A stretch of 64,000 nt of DNA from Gammaproteobacteria bacterium (lineage in GTDB: Bacteria > Pseudomonadota > Gammaproteobacteria > Steroidobacterales > GCA-2729495): assembly GCA_030583605.1 (NCBI GenBank), contig CP129466.1:124001-188000 (forward strand). The letters are read 5' to 3'. Below the pieces are notes generated by a model. It saw only the letters and a list, made by a program, of their open reading frames with translations. It did no database searches and was not told the origin of the DNA. Of this stretch, positions 51,243 to 59,892 are shown piece after piece (positions within the stretch are counted from its first letter, which is position 1; each line of letters begins with the position of its first letter). Position numbers and translations under genes: made by a program.

Positions 51243-51761
51243 TCAGTCGGACAAGCCGATCGTTGCCGAACGCTTGTAGAAACCGCCGATGCCATCCGGC
51301 ACCAGTTCATCGACCTGCACTTCGCCGTCGGTCACCTGGGTCACGCGGCCGTCGTTCTGGCCGACGAAGTTGCCCGGCACCACGCGGTGCACCAGTCCAT
51401 CCTGTGTCTGCAGCAGCGCATAGCGCGAGTTGTCGCGCTGCAGTGTCCCGACCATCTTCAGCGTGTCGAGCGGGAACTGCTCCAGGTACTCTTTCGGCCG
51501 GTTTGCCTCCGGCCGCGGACCTGCCGCGGAACGACCCTTCGGTGAGTCCGCTGTAAACGGCGAGCGCAGCGTTTGCGCTTCGTAGGTGAAAGTCTCGTAC
51601 GGCTTGATCTGGGGCAACGGCTCGATGCGTCCGCCCGGGCGTGCCTTCACCTCGTCGATGTAATCGAGGAGGTCGTCGTGGCTGCCGCTGCACGCTGTGG
51701 CCGAAGCGGCCAGCACGGCAACCGCCAGGCAGCGCAGGACATCGCTGATTCGTGCTTTCAT
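51243..51761 (-). CDS. pilP: Type IV pilus lipoprotein PilP
   Basis: 172-residue inner-membrane lipoprotein that links PilN/PilO to PilQ. The lipobox is ASATAC with Cys about 24. The PilP body has LLDYIDEVKARPGGRIEPLP near the start and the beta domain MVGTLQRDNSRYALLQ with VVPGNFVGQNDGRV. ATG 51761 lies 4 bases after the pilO stop. The upstream open frame overlaps pilO and is not used. Confidence 0.96.
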   Translation of the reverse strand: MKARISDVLRCLAVAVLAASATACSGSHDDLLDYIDEVKARPGGRIEPLPQIKPYETFTYEAQTLRSPFTADSPKGRSAAGPRPEANRPKEYLEQFPLDTLKMVGTLQRDNSRYALLQTQDGLVHRVVPGNFVGQNDGRVTQVTDGEVQVDELVPDGIGGFYKRSATIGLSD

Positions 51762-51765
51762 CGTC

Positions 51766-52476
51766 TTACCCCGCCTTCCCGGCGCCCGGTTTGGCGCCCT
51801 TGGCCGGCGCACGCGAGCCCGCCTTGCCACCAGGCGCTTTGCCGCCGGTCGCCTTGCCGCCGGCAGCGTCCCCGCTGGTCTCGGCCTCGTCGAGGTAGCG
51901 ATAGGTCTTGGCCGTGACATTCAGCACGAGCTCGTCGGGACCGGCATCCGGGCCGGCCGGAGCGATCTCGATATCGTGCAGCGTCACGATGCGGGGCAGA
52001 GCCGCGATGTCGCTCACGAAACGCCCGAACTCATGGTACGAACCCTTGAGCCGGATCTTGATCGGCTTCTCCGCGTAGAAGTCGCGCCGCACTTCGTCGA
52101 GCGGTTGGAACAACTCCTCCTGCAGGCCGGCACCGAGACCGGTCTGGGAAATATCGACCAGCAGGTTCGGGATCTCCGTCTTGCCCGGCAACTGGCGCAG
52201 CATCGTGCCGAAGGAGCGCTCGATTTCCGCAAGCTGCGCCTTGTACGCGCTCAGGTTCGCGGCCTTGCGCTGCTTCTGCTCGAACGAGGACCGCAATTCC
52301 AGCTCCTCCTTCTCGGCCTTCTCCAGCAGCGGCATCCGGTTCTGCCACACGATCAGGTAGAAGCCGACGATCGCGGCCAGCGCGAAGAACAGGCCGACGA
52401 AGAAGATATGGAACACGAACGGCCAGCGGCCGATGTCGTTGAAATCTAGCTGACGCAGTTGCTGGAGGAAGTTCAC
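51766..52476 (-). CDS. pilO: Type IV pilus assembly protein PilO
   Basis: 236-residue inner-membrane protein of the alignment complex. One membrane helix (FHIFFVGLFFALAAIVGFYL) is followed by a coiled coil and a ferredoxin-like domain (YHEFGRFVSDIAALPRIVTL). The last 35 residues are an unusual Gly/Lys/Ala repeat (GGKATGGKAPGGKAG) not common in PilO. The start overlaps the pilN stop (ATGA), showing tight coupling. Confidence 0.96.
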   Translation of the reverse strand: MNFLQQLRQLDFNDIGRWPFVFHIFFVGLFFALAAIVGFYLIVWQNRMPLLEKAEKEELELRSSFEQKQRKAANLSAYKAQLAEIERSFGTMLRQLPGKTEIPNLLVDISQTGLGAGLQEELFQPLDEVRRDFYAEKPIKIRLKGSYHEFGRFVSDIAALPRIVTLHDIEIAPAGPDAGPDELVLNVTAKTYRYLDEAETSGDAAGGKATGGKAPGGKAGSRAPAKGAKPGAGKAG

Positions 52477-53060
52477 TTGCCACTCTCCTCGTCAACCACC
52501 GAGGCCTGCTTCGCGAGCACCTTGAATTCGCTCGCGCGCGGCGTGCTCGCATCGACCTTGCCCCGGCCGCCCTGCGGCTTGACTTCAACCACCTCGAGAT
52601 CCGGTTCGCGCAGCCAGCCCGACTTGTCGATGTTGCGCATCAGCGCCGACACGCGCGTATTCGATTCCGCGGTTCCGGTGATCTCCAGCCGCGAGCCGGT
52701 CTGCTTCACACTGGTCAGCGCAACGCCATCCGGCAGGGTGCGGACCAGCTGGTCGAACACATGCACGATCTCCGGGCGGCTTCGCTGCAGCTGTTCGATG
52801 ATCTCCATGCGGGCGAGCAGGCTGTCCTTCTTCGCCTCGAGATCGACGATCTCCGCGATGCGCTGGTCCAGCGCGTCGATTTCCGACTTGAGCAGCTGGT
52901 TGCGCTCGCGCTGGTTGTCGATGATGGCGCCCATCACCACGTTGGCGAGCAGGACCACGACCGCGGCGGCAACGACGGCACCGCCCAGCCCGATGAAAAA
53001 CTGGTTGCGTCGCGCCTTGCGCAGCTCCGCACGCCAGGGCAATAGGTTTATGCGAGGCAT
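52473..53060 (-). CDS. pilN: Type IV pilus assembly protein PilN
   Basis: 195-residue inner-membrane protein. The conserved cytoplasmic N-terminus INLLPWR binds PilM; a membrane helix (GGAVVAAAVVVLLANVVMG), a coiled coil and a small domain (LPDGVALTSVKQTGSRLEI) follow. ATG 53060 is used because INLLPWR must be near the N-terminus; it lies one base after the pilM stop. A farther start in the frame would add a non-conserved leader. Confidence 0.96.
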   Translation of the reverse strand: MPRINLLPWRAELRKARRNQFFIGLGGAVVAAAVVVLLANVVMGAIIDNQRERNQLLKSEIDALDQRIAEIVDLEAKKDSLLARMEIIEQLQRSRPEIVHVFDQLVRTLPDGVALTSVKQTGSRLEITGTAESNTRVSALMRNIDKSGWLREPDLEVVEVKPQGGRGKVDASTPRASEFKVLAKQASVVDEESGK

Positions 53061-53061
53061 T

Positions 53062-54123
53062 TCAGTCGAAACTCCGTAGCGCCAGCCCACATGCGGTCAA
53101 CAGGGCCGTGGCGTCCTTGCGCACGCCCTGGGATTTTGCGCGGGTGGAGATCTTCATCTGGCCGAGCGGATCACCGATCTCCGTCGGGATCCCGACCTTG
53201 CTCGAGATGACGTCGGCGACACCGGGGATGTTGGCGCAGCCGCCGCATATCAGGATCTGGTCCGGCTGTTCGCGGCCGCTGCCCGAGGCGAGGAAGAACT
53301 GCAGCGACCGACTCACCTGCTGGGTCATGTCGTCGATGAACGGGTCGAGCACCTCCGGAGCGTAATTGCTCGGCAGGCCGCCTTCCTTCTTGGCGCGCCC
53401 GGCGTCTTCGAGCGACAGGCCGTAGGTGCGCATGATCTCCTCGGTGAGCTGCTGACCACCGAAAGAGAAATCGCGGGTATACACGACCCGCATGTCCTGC
53501 AGCACGCTGAACGCGGTGTTGCTGGCGCCGAAATCGACGACCGCGATGAGATGCCCCATGCCGCCGTCGGGCATCTGGTGCGCCATGAGCTGGCAGGCGT
53601 TTTCCAGCGCGAAGGCCTCCACGTCCACCACGCGCGCTACGAGGCCCGCGGCCTCGACTGCGGCCCTGCGCTGGTCGACGTTCTCCGTGCGCGTGGCCAC
53701 CAGCAGCACATCGAGCATGTCGGGGTCGGCCTTCGACTCGCCCATCACCTGGAAGTCGTAACTGACTTCCTCCATCGGGAACGGGATGTACTGATCGGCC
53801 TGGATCTCTACCTGCGCTTCGAGCTGGCTTTCGCCGAGCGACTTCTGCAACTGGATGATCTTGGTGATGGCGGCGTCGCCGCTGATGCCGATCGCCACTT
53901 CGCGGGTCTTCGTGGCCGAGCGCTTCACAGCGCGGCGAATCGCTTCACCGACCGCGGCCGCATCGACGATGGTCTTCTCGTTGATCGCGTTCGGCGGAGT
54001 CGGCTCGGCCGCGTAATACTCGGCCCGGCAGTTCCGGAGCGACCCTGACAGTTCGATCAATTTGATCGACGAGGTCGTAATGTCAAGTCCGATCACGGGT
54101 TTAGATCGCGACGAAAAAAGCAC
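53062..54123 (-). CDS. pilM: Type IV pilus assembly protein PilM
   Basis: 353-residue actin-like cytoplasmic ATP-binding protein that holds PilN. Motifs are VIGLDITTSSIKLIEL at the N-terminus, the phosphate-2 loop VVDFGASNTAFSVL, and the adenosine loop ILICGGCANIPGVAD. The start is GTG 54123 with AGAAGGGA upstream. It is the first gene of pilMNOPQ. A cyclic-di-GMP riboswitch lies about 240 bases upstream on the same strand. Confidence 0.96.
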   Translation of the reverse strand: MLFSSRSKPVIGLDITTSSIKLIELSGSLRNCRAEYYAAEPTPPNAINEKTIVDAAAVGEAIRRAVKRSATKTREVAIGISGDAAITKIIQLQKSLGESQLEAQVEIQADQYIPFPMEEVSYDFQVMGESKADPDMLDVLLVATRTENVDQRRAAVEAAGLVARVVDVEAFALENACQLMAHQMPDGGMGHLIAVVDFGASNTAFSVLQDMRVVYTRDFSFGGQQLTEEIMRTYGLSLEDAGRAKKEGGLPSNYAPEVLDPFIDDMTQQVSRSLQFFLASGSGREQPDQILICGGCANIPGVADVISSKVGIPTEIGDPLGQMKISTRAKSQGVRKDATALLTACGLALRSFD

Positions 54124-54185
54124 GTCTTTTCCCTTCTATCTCGGCAACTTGCGCAAGGAAAACCGGGCCCCACCTAAGAAACCCA

Positions 54186-54213
54186 ATTTAACCATATAAC
54201 AGGGCGCTTACAA
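54186..54213 (-). promoter_or_regulatory. Possible internal pilM promoter
   Basis: Minus strand TTGTAA (54208-54213), 16 bases, TTAAAT (54186-54191), about 55 bases ahead of the pilM GTG in a locally AT-rich stretch. It would bypass the riboswitch upstream. Confidence 0.35.
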
Positions 54214-54364
54214 ACCGCGCGTGATGCAATTCACGACTCGCCTACAAACGTTCCGAAAACCGGCCCCAAGGCAACGTCAGTACTCCGGCTCATGGGCGAC
54301 CGGCCCTGGTCGCGGCAGTTCGCAGGCAGACAGGAGGGTGCAGGCCGCGACGCGTCACTGGCGA

Positions 54365-54510
54365 CGGACGCCGGTAGCCTGGCAGCCCCGCTGTCGTAGG
54401 TCGGGACCAACATCGGCAGGTGGTGTTCCTGTCGCTGCGGTCCCATGAACTCCCGTAGACCGGTGGCTTTGCGTCCCCACCTTTCAGTGGGTTTGCCCAA
54501 AAACCGCCGA
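54365..54510 (-). ncRNA. Class I cyclic-di-GMP riboswitch (GEMM-I) upstream of pilM
   Basis: Read on the minus strand, the conserved GEMM-I parts appear in order. GGGCAAACC (54498-54490) is followed by a 6-bp stem CCCACU/GGUGGG closed by a GAAA tetraloop (54491-54476), then GGACGCAAAGCC (54476-54465), CACCGGUCUA, an enlarged second arm containing the inverted repeat GGGACC/GGUCCC (54444-54439 with 54408-54403), and the receptor side GGGGCUGCCAGGCUACCGG (54389-54371). GAAA, the receptor and the invariant GACGCAAAGCC are the family hallmarks. The second arm is longer than usual. It should control pilMNOPQ by cyclic-di-GMP. An 8-bp stem GTCGCGGC/GCCGCGAC (54351-54309) follows and may be part of the switch. 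Confidence 0.88.
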
Positions 54511-54517
54511 CAGGATG

Positions 54518-54523
54518 CATAAT
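54518..54523 (+). promoter_or_regulatory. Candidate -10 box for the PBP1A gene
   Basis: CATAAT, 5/6 match, 40 bases before the PBP1A ATG. The nearest TTGCCC is 19 bases upstream, too far for a good -35. It lies at the 5' edge of the riboswitch region, so the divergent promoters overlap. Confidence 0.3.
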
Positions 54524-54562
54524 CGCCCACCCTGAGGCAAGGGACTACCGCGGGATTTTGCG

Positions 54563-57172
54563 ATGCAGTTGGTACTTCGCCTGCTGACCGCGGCCGGCGC
54601 GCTCATATTTACCCTTTTGGTTCTCGCCGGCGCGGTCGCCAGCGCGGCCTACTACTTTCTGGCGCCCGGCCTGCCCTCGGCCGAAGTTATCCGCGAGGTC
54701 AAGCTGCAGACGCCTCTGCGCATCTACTCGCGCGACGGGCTGCTGCTCGGGCAGATCGGCGAACAACGGCGCACGCCGGTGCGTTTCGAGGAGATTCCCG
54801 ACGTCGTCGTGAAGGCGTTTCTCGCCGCCGAGGACGACCGCTTCTTCGAGCATCCGGGCTTCGACTACCAGGGCATTACGCGCGCCGCCGTGAACCTTGC
54901 GCTGACCGGCGAACGCAGCCAGGGCGGCAGCACGATCACCCAGCAACTGGCGCGAGCTTACTTTCTGTCCGCCGAGCGCAGCTTCGTGCGCAAGGCAAAG
55001 GAGTTGATCCTCGCGCTGCAGATCGAGCAGGAGTTCACCAAGACCGAGATCCTCTCCCTGTACCTGAACAAGATCTTCCTCGGTCAGCGCGCCTACGGGG
55101 TGGCGGCAGCGGCTGAAGTGTATTTCGGCAAATCGCTCGGCGAGATCACGCTCGCCGAGGCAGCCACGATCGCCGCGATCCCCAAGGCGCCGTCCCAGCT
55201 CAACCCGGTCAGCGGGCCGGCCCGGTCGGCGCAGCGGCGCGCCTATGTCCTCGGGCGAATGCTCGACCTCGACTACATCGACGAGGCGCAATACGAGGCG
55301 GCCATGGCGGCACCGATCGAATCGAGGCTGCATGGACCTCGCGTGGAACTCCAGGCGCCCTACGTCGCGGAGATGGTTCGCGCCGAAATGATCGAGCGCT
55401 TCGGTCCGGCAGCCTACACCGACGGTTTCAAGGCGATTGCGACCGTGGACAGCCGCCTGCAGCTGGCCGCCAATCAGGCGCTGGAAACCGCGCTCTACGA
55501 GTACGACCGCCGCCACGGCTATCGCGGACCGCTCCAGCGCAATGTGCTGGCGAAACTCACCGCGGAGCCGGGCTCGGCGCGTGACCTGGGGCTGGCCGCG
55601 GTACTCGCACCGCTGCCGGGTGACGCGGACCTGCACCCGGCCGTGGTGCTCGCGTTGAACGCCGACAACTCCGCGGATTTCTTCGTGCGCGAACTCGGTC
55701 GGCTGACCGTGCCCTGGACGGGGCTGCGCTGGCGGAAGTATCTCGGCGAGGACAGCCTCGGGCCGGCACCGGCAACCGTTGCCGAGGTGCTCGCCCCGGG
55801 CGACGTCGTGCACCTGCTGCGCACCACCAACCGCGGCTGGCTGCTCGCGCAGATGCCGCAGGCGCAGGGCGCGATCGTTGCGCTCGATCCCAGGGACGGC
55901 GCCACCGCCGCGCTCGTCGGCGGCTTCGATTTCTTCGAGAGCCGCTACAACCGCGCGGTCCAGGCCCGGCGGCAACCGGGTTCGTCGTTCAAGCCGTTCA
56001 TCTACTCGGCGGGCCTGGAGCACGGTTTTTCCACCGCCAGCGTCATCAACGACGCCCCGCTGGTCTTTGGCGACAGCGAACTCGAGGACGTGTGGCGGCC
56101 GGAGAACTACTCGCGCGAGTTCAGCGGCCCCACCCGCCTGCGCGAGGCGCTGGTGAGATCCCTGAATCTCGTGTCCGTACGTATCCTGATGGGCACGGGC
56201 ATCGACGACGCCGTGCGCCACATCAGGGCGTTCGGCTTCGACGACACCGCACTGCCGCGCAACCTCTCGCTGGCGCTCGGCAGCGGCGGCGCCTCTCCCT
56301 GGGACATGGCTGCCGGTTATGCGGTATTCGCCAACGGTGGACGGCGGGTGGGGCATTTCATTCTCGATCGTGTCGAAGACGCCGCGGGTAAGGTCGTCTA
56401 CGAGGCGAACCCGCCGCGCGCCTGCGAGAGCTGTACACCGGTGGAGCCGCCGCTGCCCGGCGAGGCCGCCACCGGTCCTGCCACGACCTTCGCGGTGGAC
56501 CCCGGGCAATTGCGCGCTGCCATGCCACTGGATGGAACGGCACCAGTGGCGGCAGCCGCCACCAATGACGAAGTGCCCCTCTACGCCAGCGTCGAGGAGA
56601 TGATGGCGCACGGCGCCACCTGGCGGCCGACACTGGCGGAAACCCCGCTCATGTACCGGGATGTGAACCTCGCCCCCCGCGTCATCAGCCCGGAGAACGC
56701 GTTCCTGATGTACGACATGATGCGTGACGTCATCCGGCGCGGCACGGGACGTGGCGCCAGGGATCTCGGCCGCAGCGATATCGCCGGCAAGACCGGCACA
56801 TCAAACGATCGACGTGACGCCTGGTTCAGCGGCTTCAACGGCGAACTCGTCGCCACCGCCTGGATCGGCTTCGACCAGGAGCGCTCCCTCGGCGCACGGG
56901 AGGAAGGTGGCCGGACCGCGCTGCCGATGTGGAAGTATTTCATGGCCCAGGCGCTGCGAAACACGCCCGAAGCGCCCATCCCGCAGCCGCCGGGATTGAT
57001 TACGGCGAAGATTTCGCCTGTCACCGGGCAGCTTGCGAGTGCCGGGGACGGCAGCGCCATCTTTGAATTTCTGCGCCCCGGCGATCTCGCCGCCCTCGAG
57101 CGGGCCGCCCCGGCGGTTGGCCCGGACGGCAGCCCGGCGCGACAGGCCGATTTCGAGGCTGATATCTTCTGA
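54563..57172 (+). CDS. mrcA: Penicillin-binding protein 1A
   Basis: 869-residue bifunctional peptidoglycan synthase. After one membrane helix, the glycosyltransferase-51 domain has EDDRFFEHPGFD, GGSTITQQLAR and the KAKELILALQIEQ-TKTEIL segment. An OB-like insert follows. The transpeptidase has Ser474 in GSSFKPF, RSLNLVS (SxN) and KTGTSND near residue 742. Length and order match PBP1A. It is divergent from the pil operon, the common gammaproteobacterial arrangement. The ribosome site is weak (GCGGGA). Confidence 0.96.
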   Translation: MQLVLRLLTAAGALIFTLLVLAGAVASAAYYFLAPGLPSAEVIREVKLQTPLRIYSRDGLLLGQIGEQRRTPVRFEEIPDVVVKAFLAAEDDRFFEHPGFDYQGITRAAVNLALTGERSQGGSTITQQLARAYFLSAERSFVRKAKELILALQIEQEFTKTEILSLYLNKIFLGQRAYGVAAAAEVYFGKSLGEITLAEAATIAAIPKAPSQLNPVSGPARSAQRRAYVLGRMLDLDYIDEAQYEAAMAAPIESRLHGPRVELQAPYVAEMVRAEMIERFGPAAYTDGFKAIATVDSRLQLAANQALETALYEYDRRHGYRGPLQRNVLAKLTAEPGSARDLGLAAVLAPLPGDADLHPAVVLALNADNSADFFVRELGRLTVPWTGLRWRKYLGEDSLGPAPATVAEVLAPGDVVHLLRTTNRGWLLAQMPQAQGAIVALDPRDGATAALVGGFDFFESRYNRAVQARRQPGSSFKPFIYSAGLEHGFSTASVINDAPLVFGDSELEDVWRPENYSREFSGPTRLREALVRSLNLVSVRILMGTGIDDAVRHIRAFGFDDTALPRNLSLALGSGGASPWDMAAGYAVFANGGRRVGHFILDRVEDAAGKVVYEANPPRACESCTPVEPPLPGEAATGPATTFAVDPGQLRAAMPLDGTAPVAAAATNDEVPLYASVEEMMAHGATWRPTLAETPLMYRDVNLAPRVISPENAFLMYDMMRDVIRRGTGRGARDLGRSDIAGKTGTSNDRRDAWFSGFNGELVATAWIGFDQERSLGAREEGGRTALPMWKYFMAQALRNTPEAPIPQPPGLITAKISPVTGQLASAGDGSAIFEFLRPGDLAALERAAPAVGPDGSPARQADFEADIF

Positions 57173-57175
57173 CCC

Positions 57176-57781
57176 GTGCCACGACGCAAGCGCGACCATC
57201 CCGACCATCGGCGCAGCGCCATCGCGCAGGAAGCCGCCCGCCTCATGCAGGAGCATGGCGTGACGAGTTTCCGCGGAGCGAAGGAAAAGGCCGGTCAGCG
57301 GCTCGGGCTGCAGGATCACGGCGCACTGCCCAGCAATGCCGAAATCGATTCCGCGCTGGCCGAGCGCCACCGGATCTTCGCGGGCGACAGCCACGAGGAA
57401 TTGCTCCGCCAGCAGCGGCGCGCCGCGCTCGCGGCCATGCATGCGCTCGCATCGTTCTCGCCGCGCCTGGTCGGCCCGGTGCTCGCCGGCAACGCAACCG
57501 AGCACAGTGTCGTGGAACTGCACGCGTTCAGTGACGAAGCCGAGGCCATCGGCGTGGCGCTCGATGGCCTCGGGCTACCGAATCGCGCCTTCGAGCAACG
57601 ACTGCGGGTGCGGCGCGACCAGACCGAGTCGTTCCCCGGCTACCGCTTCCTGCGCGAGAACGTCGAGTTCACGGTCGTCGTATTCCCGGAGCGCGGGCGC
57701 GGCAACGCTCCGCTCTCGGCAGTCGACGGGCGGCCCGTGCGCAGGGCCACCGCGAAGGACGTGGAGGCGCTGCTCGACTGA
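57176..57781 (+). CDS. Conserved hypothetical protein (UPF-type)
   Basis: 201 residues from GTG 57176, three bases after the PBP1A gene stop. A basic N-terminus (RRKRDHPDHRRSAIAQEAAR) and SNAEIDSALAERHRIFAGD are followed by LVGPVLAGNATEHSVVELH and a C-terminal VFPERGRGNAPLSAVDGRPV. This resembles a recurring family of uncharacterised proteins with a possible nucleotidyltransferase-like second half; I cannot name a function. Co-transcription with the PBP1A gene is likely. Confidence 0.75.
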   Translation: MPRRKRDHPDHRRSAIAQEAARLMQEHGVTSFRGAKEKAGQRLGLQDHGALPSNAEIDSALAERHRIFAGDSHEELLRQQRRAALAAMHALASFSPRLVGPVLAGNATEHSVVELHAFSDEAEAIGVALDGLGLPNRAFEQRLRVRRDQTESFPGYRFLRENVEFTVVVFPERGRGNAPLSAVDGRPVRRATAKDVEALLD

Positions 57782-57813
57782 GGGCGCATCGTTCGCCGCG
57801 GTAACGGTCGCGG

Positions 57814-58015
57814 CTGGCGCCGCTCCTACATCGCTCCGTTGACCGCCGTGCAGGTCGCGGCTGGCACCGCTCCTACATTGCTCCGCTTACCGCTGTGCAG
57901 GTCGCGACTTGCGCCGCTCCTACATTGCTCCGCTTACCGCCGTGCAGGTCGCGGCTGGCACCGCTCCTACATTGCTCCGCTTACCGCTGTACAGGTCTCG
58001 CGGCCGGCGCCGCTC
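57814..58015. repeat. 47-bp tandem REP array, about 4 copies
   Basis: The GCTCCTACA core occurs at 57822, 57869, 57916 and 57963, exactly 47 bases apart, then a decayed copy at 58012. Units read GTCGCGGCTGGCACCGCTCC, then TACATTGCTCCGCTTACCGC. It fills the gap between the 57176 gene and the gltA stop and is the same REP family used in a shorter tandem form. There are no spacers, so it is not a CRISPR. Confidence 0.9.
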
Positions 58016-58021
58016 ACGCGT

Positions 58022-59314
58022 TCAGCGCTTGCCGATCTCGGTGTACTCGCGCCGGGCAGGCCCGGTATAGAGCTGGCGCGGCCGGCCAATGCGGCCGTCA
58101 GCATCGGTGATCATCTCGCGCCAGTGGGCGCACCAGCCCACCGTGCGGCCGATGGCAAACATCACGGTAAACATCGAAGTCGGTATCCCGAGCGCCTTGT
58201 AGATGATGCCGGAATAGAAATCGACATTGGGGTAGAGCTTCTTCTCGATGAAATAGGGGTCCTTCAGGGCGATTTCTTCCAGGCGCATCGCCACATCGAG
58301 CATCGGATCGGATTTGCCGAGCTGCTTGAGTACCTTGTGCGTCATCGTCCGGATGATCCGGGCACGCGGATCGTAGTTCTTGTAAACACGGTGGCCGAAG
58401 CCCATCAGCCGGAACGTGTCGTTCTTGTCCTTGGCGCGCGCGATGAACCGCGGGATATTCTCCGGCGTGCCGATCTGCTCGAGCATCTGCAGCACCGCCT
58501 CGTTCGCCCCGCCGTGTGCAGGGCCCCACAGGGCCGAGATGCCGGCGGCGATCGCCGAATAGGGGTTGGCCTGTGAGCTGCCCGCAAGGCGCACCGTCGA
58601 GGTGCTGCAGTTCTGCTCGTGGTCCGCGTGCAGGATGAACAGCAAATCGAGCGCCTGCGCTGCCACCGGGTCCACGTGGTAATCGGCCGCCGGAACGGCG
58701 AAAAACATGTGCAGCAGGTTCGAACAATAGTCGAGATCGTTGCGCGGGTAGGTGAACGGCTGCCCGACGGTGTGCTTGTAGGCCGCCGCCGCGATCGTCG
58801 GAAGCTTGGCGATGATGCGGTGGGCGAAGATGTCGCGGTGACGCGGATTCATGATGTCGGTCGTGTCGTGGTAGAACGCCGACATCGAGCCGACTACGCC
58901 AGCCACCATCGCCATCGGGTGCGCGTCGTAGTGAAAGCCGTTGAACAGACGCAGGATGGTCTCGTTGATCATCGTGTGCGTCGTTACGGTGTGGGTGAAC
59001 TGCTCGAGCTGCTCCGCGCTCGGCAGATCCCCGTGCAGCAGCAGGTAGCAGACCTCCATGAAGGAACTCTTCTCGGCGAGCTGCTCGACCGGGTAGCCGC
59101 GGTACATCAGCACGCCCTGGTCGCCGTCGATGTAGGTGATCTTGCTCTCGCAACTCGCCGTCGAGCCGAATCCGGGGTCGTAGGTGAACGCGCCGGTTTC
59201 GGCATAGAGCGGCCGGATGTCGATGACATCCGGTCCGACGGTACCGCCGCGTACGGGCAGGTCCATCTGCTTTCCGGTGACGGGGTCCGTCAGTACGTAT
59301 TTTTTTCCGCTCAT
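58022..59314 (-). CDS. gltA: Citrate synthase (type II)
   Basis: 430-residue TCA-cycle enzyme joining acetyl-CoA and oxaloacetate. Catalytic parts are [27 protein letters not shown] and [13 protein letters not shown] (His and Asp). The N-terminal small domain ([32 protein letters not shown]) marks the type II hexameric form of Gram-negatives, usually NADH-regulated. ATG 59314. A TATAAT-type promoter lies 167 bases upstream on the minus strand. Confidence 0.97.
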   Translation of the reverse strand: MSGKKYVLTDPVTGKQMDLPVRGGTVGPDVIDIRPLYAETGAFTYDPGFGSTASCESKITYIDGDQGVLMYRGYPVEQLAEKSSFMEVCYLLLHGDLPSAEQLEQFTHTVTTHTMINETILRLFNGFHYDAHPMAMVAGVVGSMSAFYHDTTDIMNPRHRDIFAHRIIAKLPTIAAAAYKHTVGQPFTYPRNDLDYCSNLLHMFFAVPAADYHVDPVAAQALDLLFILHADHEQNCSTSTVRLAGSSQANPYSAIAAGISALWGPAHGGANEAVLQMLEQIGTPENIPRFIARAKDKNDTFRLMGFGHRVYKNYDPRARIIRTMTHKVLKQLGKSDPMLDVAMRLEEIALKDPYFIEKKLYPNVDFYSGIIYKALGIPTSMFTVMFAIGRTVGWCAHWREMITDADGRIGRPRQLYTGPARREYTEIGKR

Positions 59315-59480
59315 TTGCCCACCCGGCTGTCAATGGTCCTGGGCCGCACGAAGTTCCGGCGCCCGCGTGCGCCACCTGCCAGCTGCAGGCGACGGTCGGG
59401 ATCTGCCTGATGCTCGTGCTGCTGGAACGTCAGGAGCCGGTGACTTTAGCTAATGCGCCGCCCGGCCCGAACGGCGGGTC

Positions 59481-59509
59481 ATTATAGGTAAGCGCCGAGC
59501 GGGTGGCCA
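59481..59509 (-). promoter_or_regulatory. gltA promoter
   Basis: Minus strand TGGCCA (59504-59509), 17 bases, perfect TATAAT (59481-59486). The start would be near 59474, giving a leader of about 160 bases to the gltA ATG. Confidence 0.55.
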
Positions 59510-59579
59510 TGATCGCTGCGGTAAACCGCAGTGGGCGCAAGGCACAGGGGCGCGCGCCTCGACCGGGGTATCAGGGCAA

Positions 59580-59598
59580 TGACGGCCGAGCGCCGTCA
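59580..59598 (-). terminator. Possible rpmE terminator hairpin
   Basis: TGACGGC (59580-59586) and GCCGTCA (59592-59598) form a 7-bp stem with a 5-base loop that overlaps the rpmE stop codon. No T tract follows, so this is uncertain. Confidence 0.35.
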
Positions 59599-59799
59599 GC
59601 CCATCTTGTACTTCTTGCGGAACTTGTCCACCCGGCCGCCGCTGTCCACGATCTTCTGCTTGCCGGTGAAGAAGGGGTGGCAGGAGGCACACACTTCGAT
59701 GTGCAGTTCCTCTTTGCGTGTCGAGCGTGTCGTGAACTCGTTGCCACAGCTGCACAGCACCTTGATTTCCTGATAGGGCGGATGGATTTCAGATTTCAT
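59596..59799 (-). CDS. rpmE: 50S ribosomal protein L31 (zinc-binding form)
   Basis: 67-residue ribosomal protein. Starts [20 protein letters not shown] and carries the zinc-binding C+ set of CSC and CASC cysteines, so it is the primary RpmE rather than the zinc-free paralogue. The [18 protein letters not shown] end is canonical. GGAGTGAGC precedes ATG 59799. Promoter and a leader hairpin are upstream. Confidence 0.97.
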   Translation of the reverse strand: MKSEIHPPYQEIKVLCSCGNEFTTRSTRKEELHIEVCASCHPFFTGKQKIVDSGGRVDKFRKKYKMG

Positions 59800-59843
59800 G
59801 ACCGCTCACTCCGGGGACTGCTATGCGCCGAAAAAGGGCGCAG

Positions 59844-59872
59844 AGAATAGCCAGTCGTCGGCGCAGTGGCAA
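59844..59872 (-). promoter_or_regulatory. rpmE promoter
   Basis: Minus strand TTGCCA (59867-59872), 17 bases, TATTCT (59844-59849). The short leader contains the hairpin TGCGCC-CTTTTTC-GGCGCA. Confidence 0.5.
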
Positions 59873-59892
59873 GCGCAACGCGGTGCCGCCCC

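Noticed and set aside
54563..56611. Long minus-strand frame opposite the PBP1A gene
   Set aside because: Opposite a complete PBP1A gene with all catalytic motifs; codon shadow.
57814..58015. CRISPR array
   Set aside because: Units are directly tandem at 47 bases with no unique spacers and no cas genes nearby; the sequence is the local REP family.
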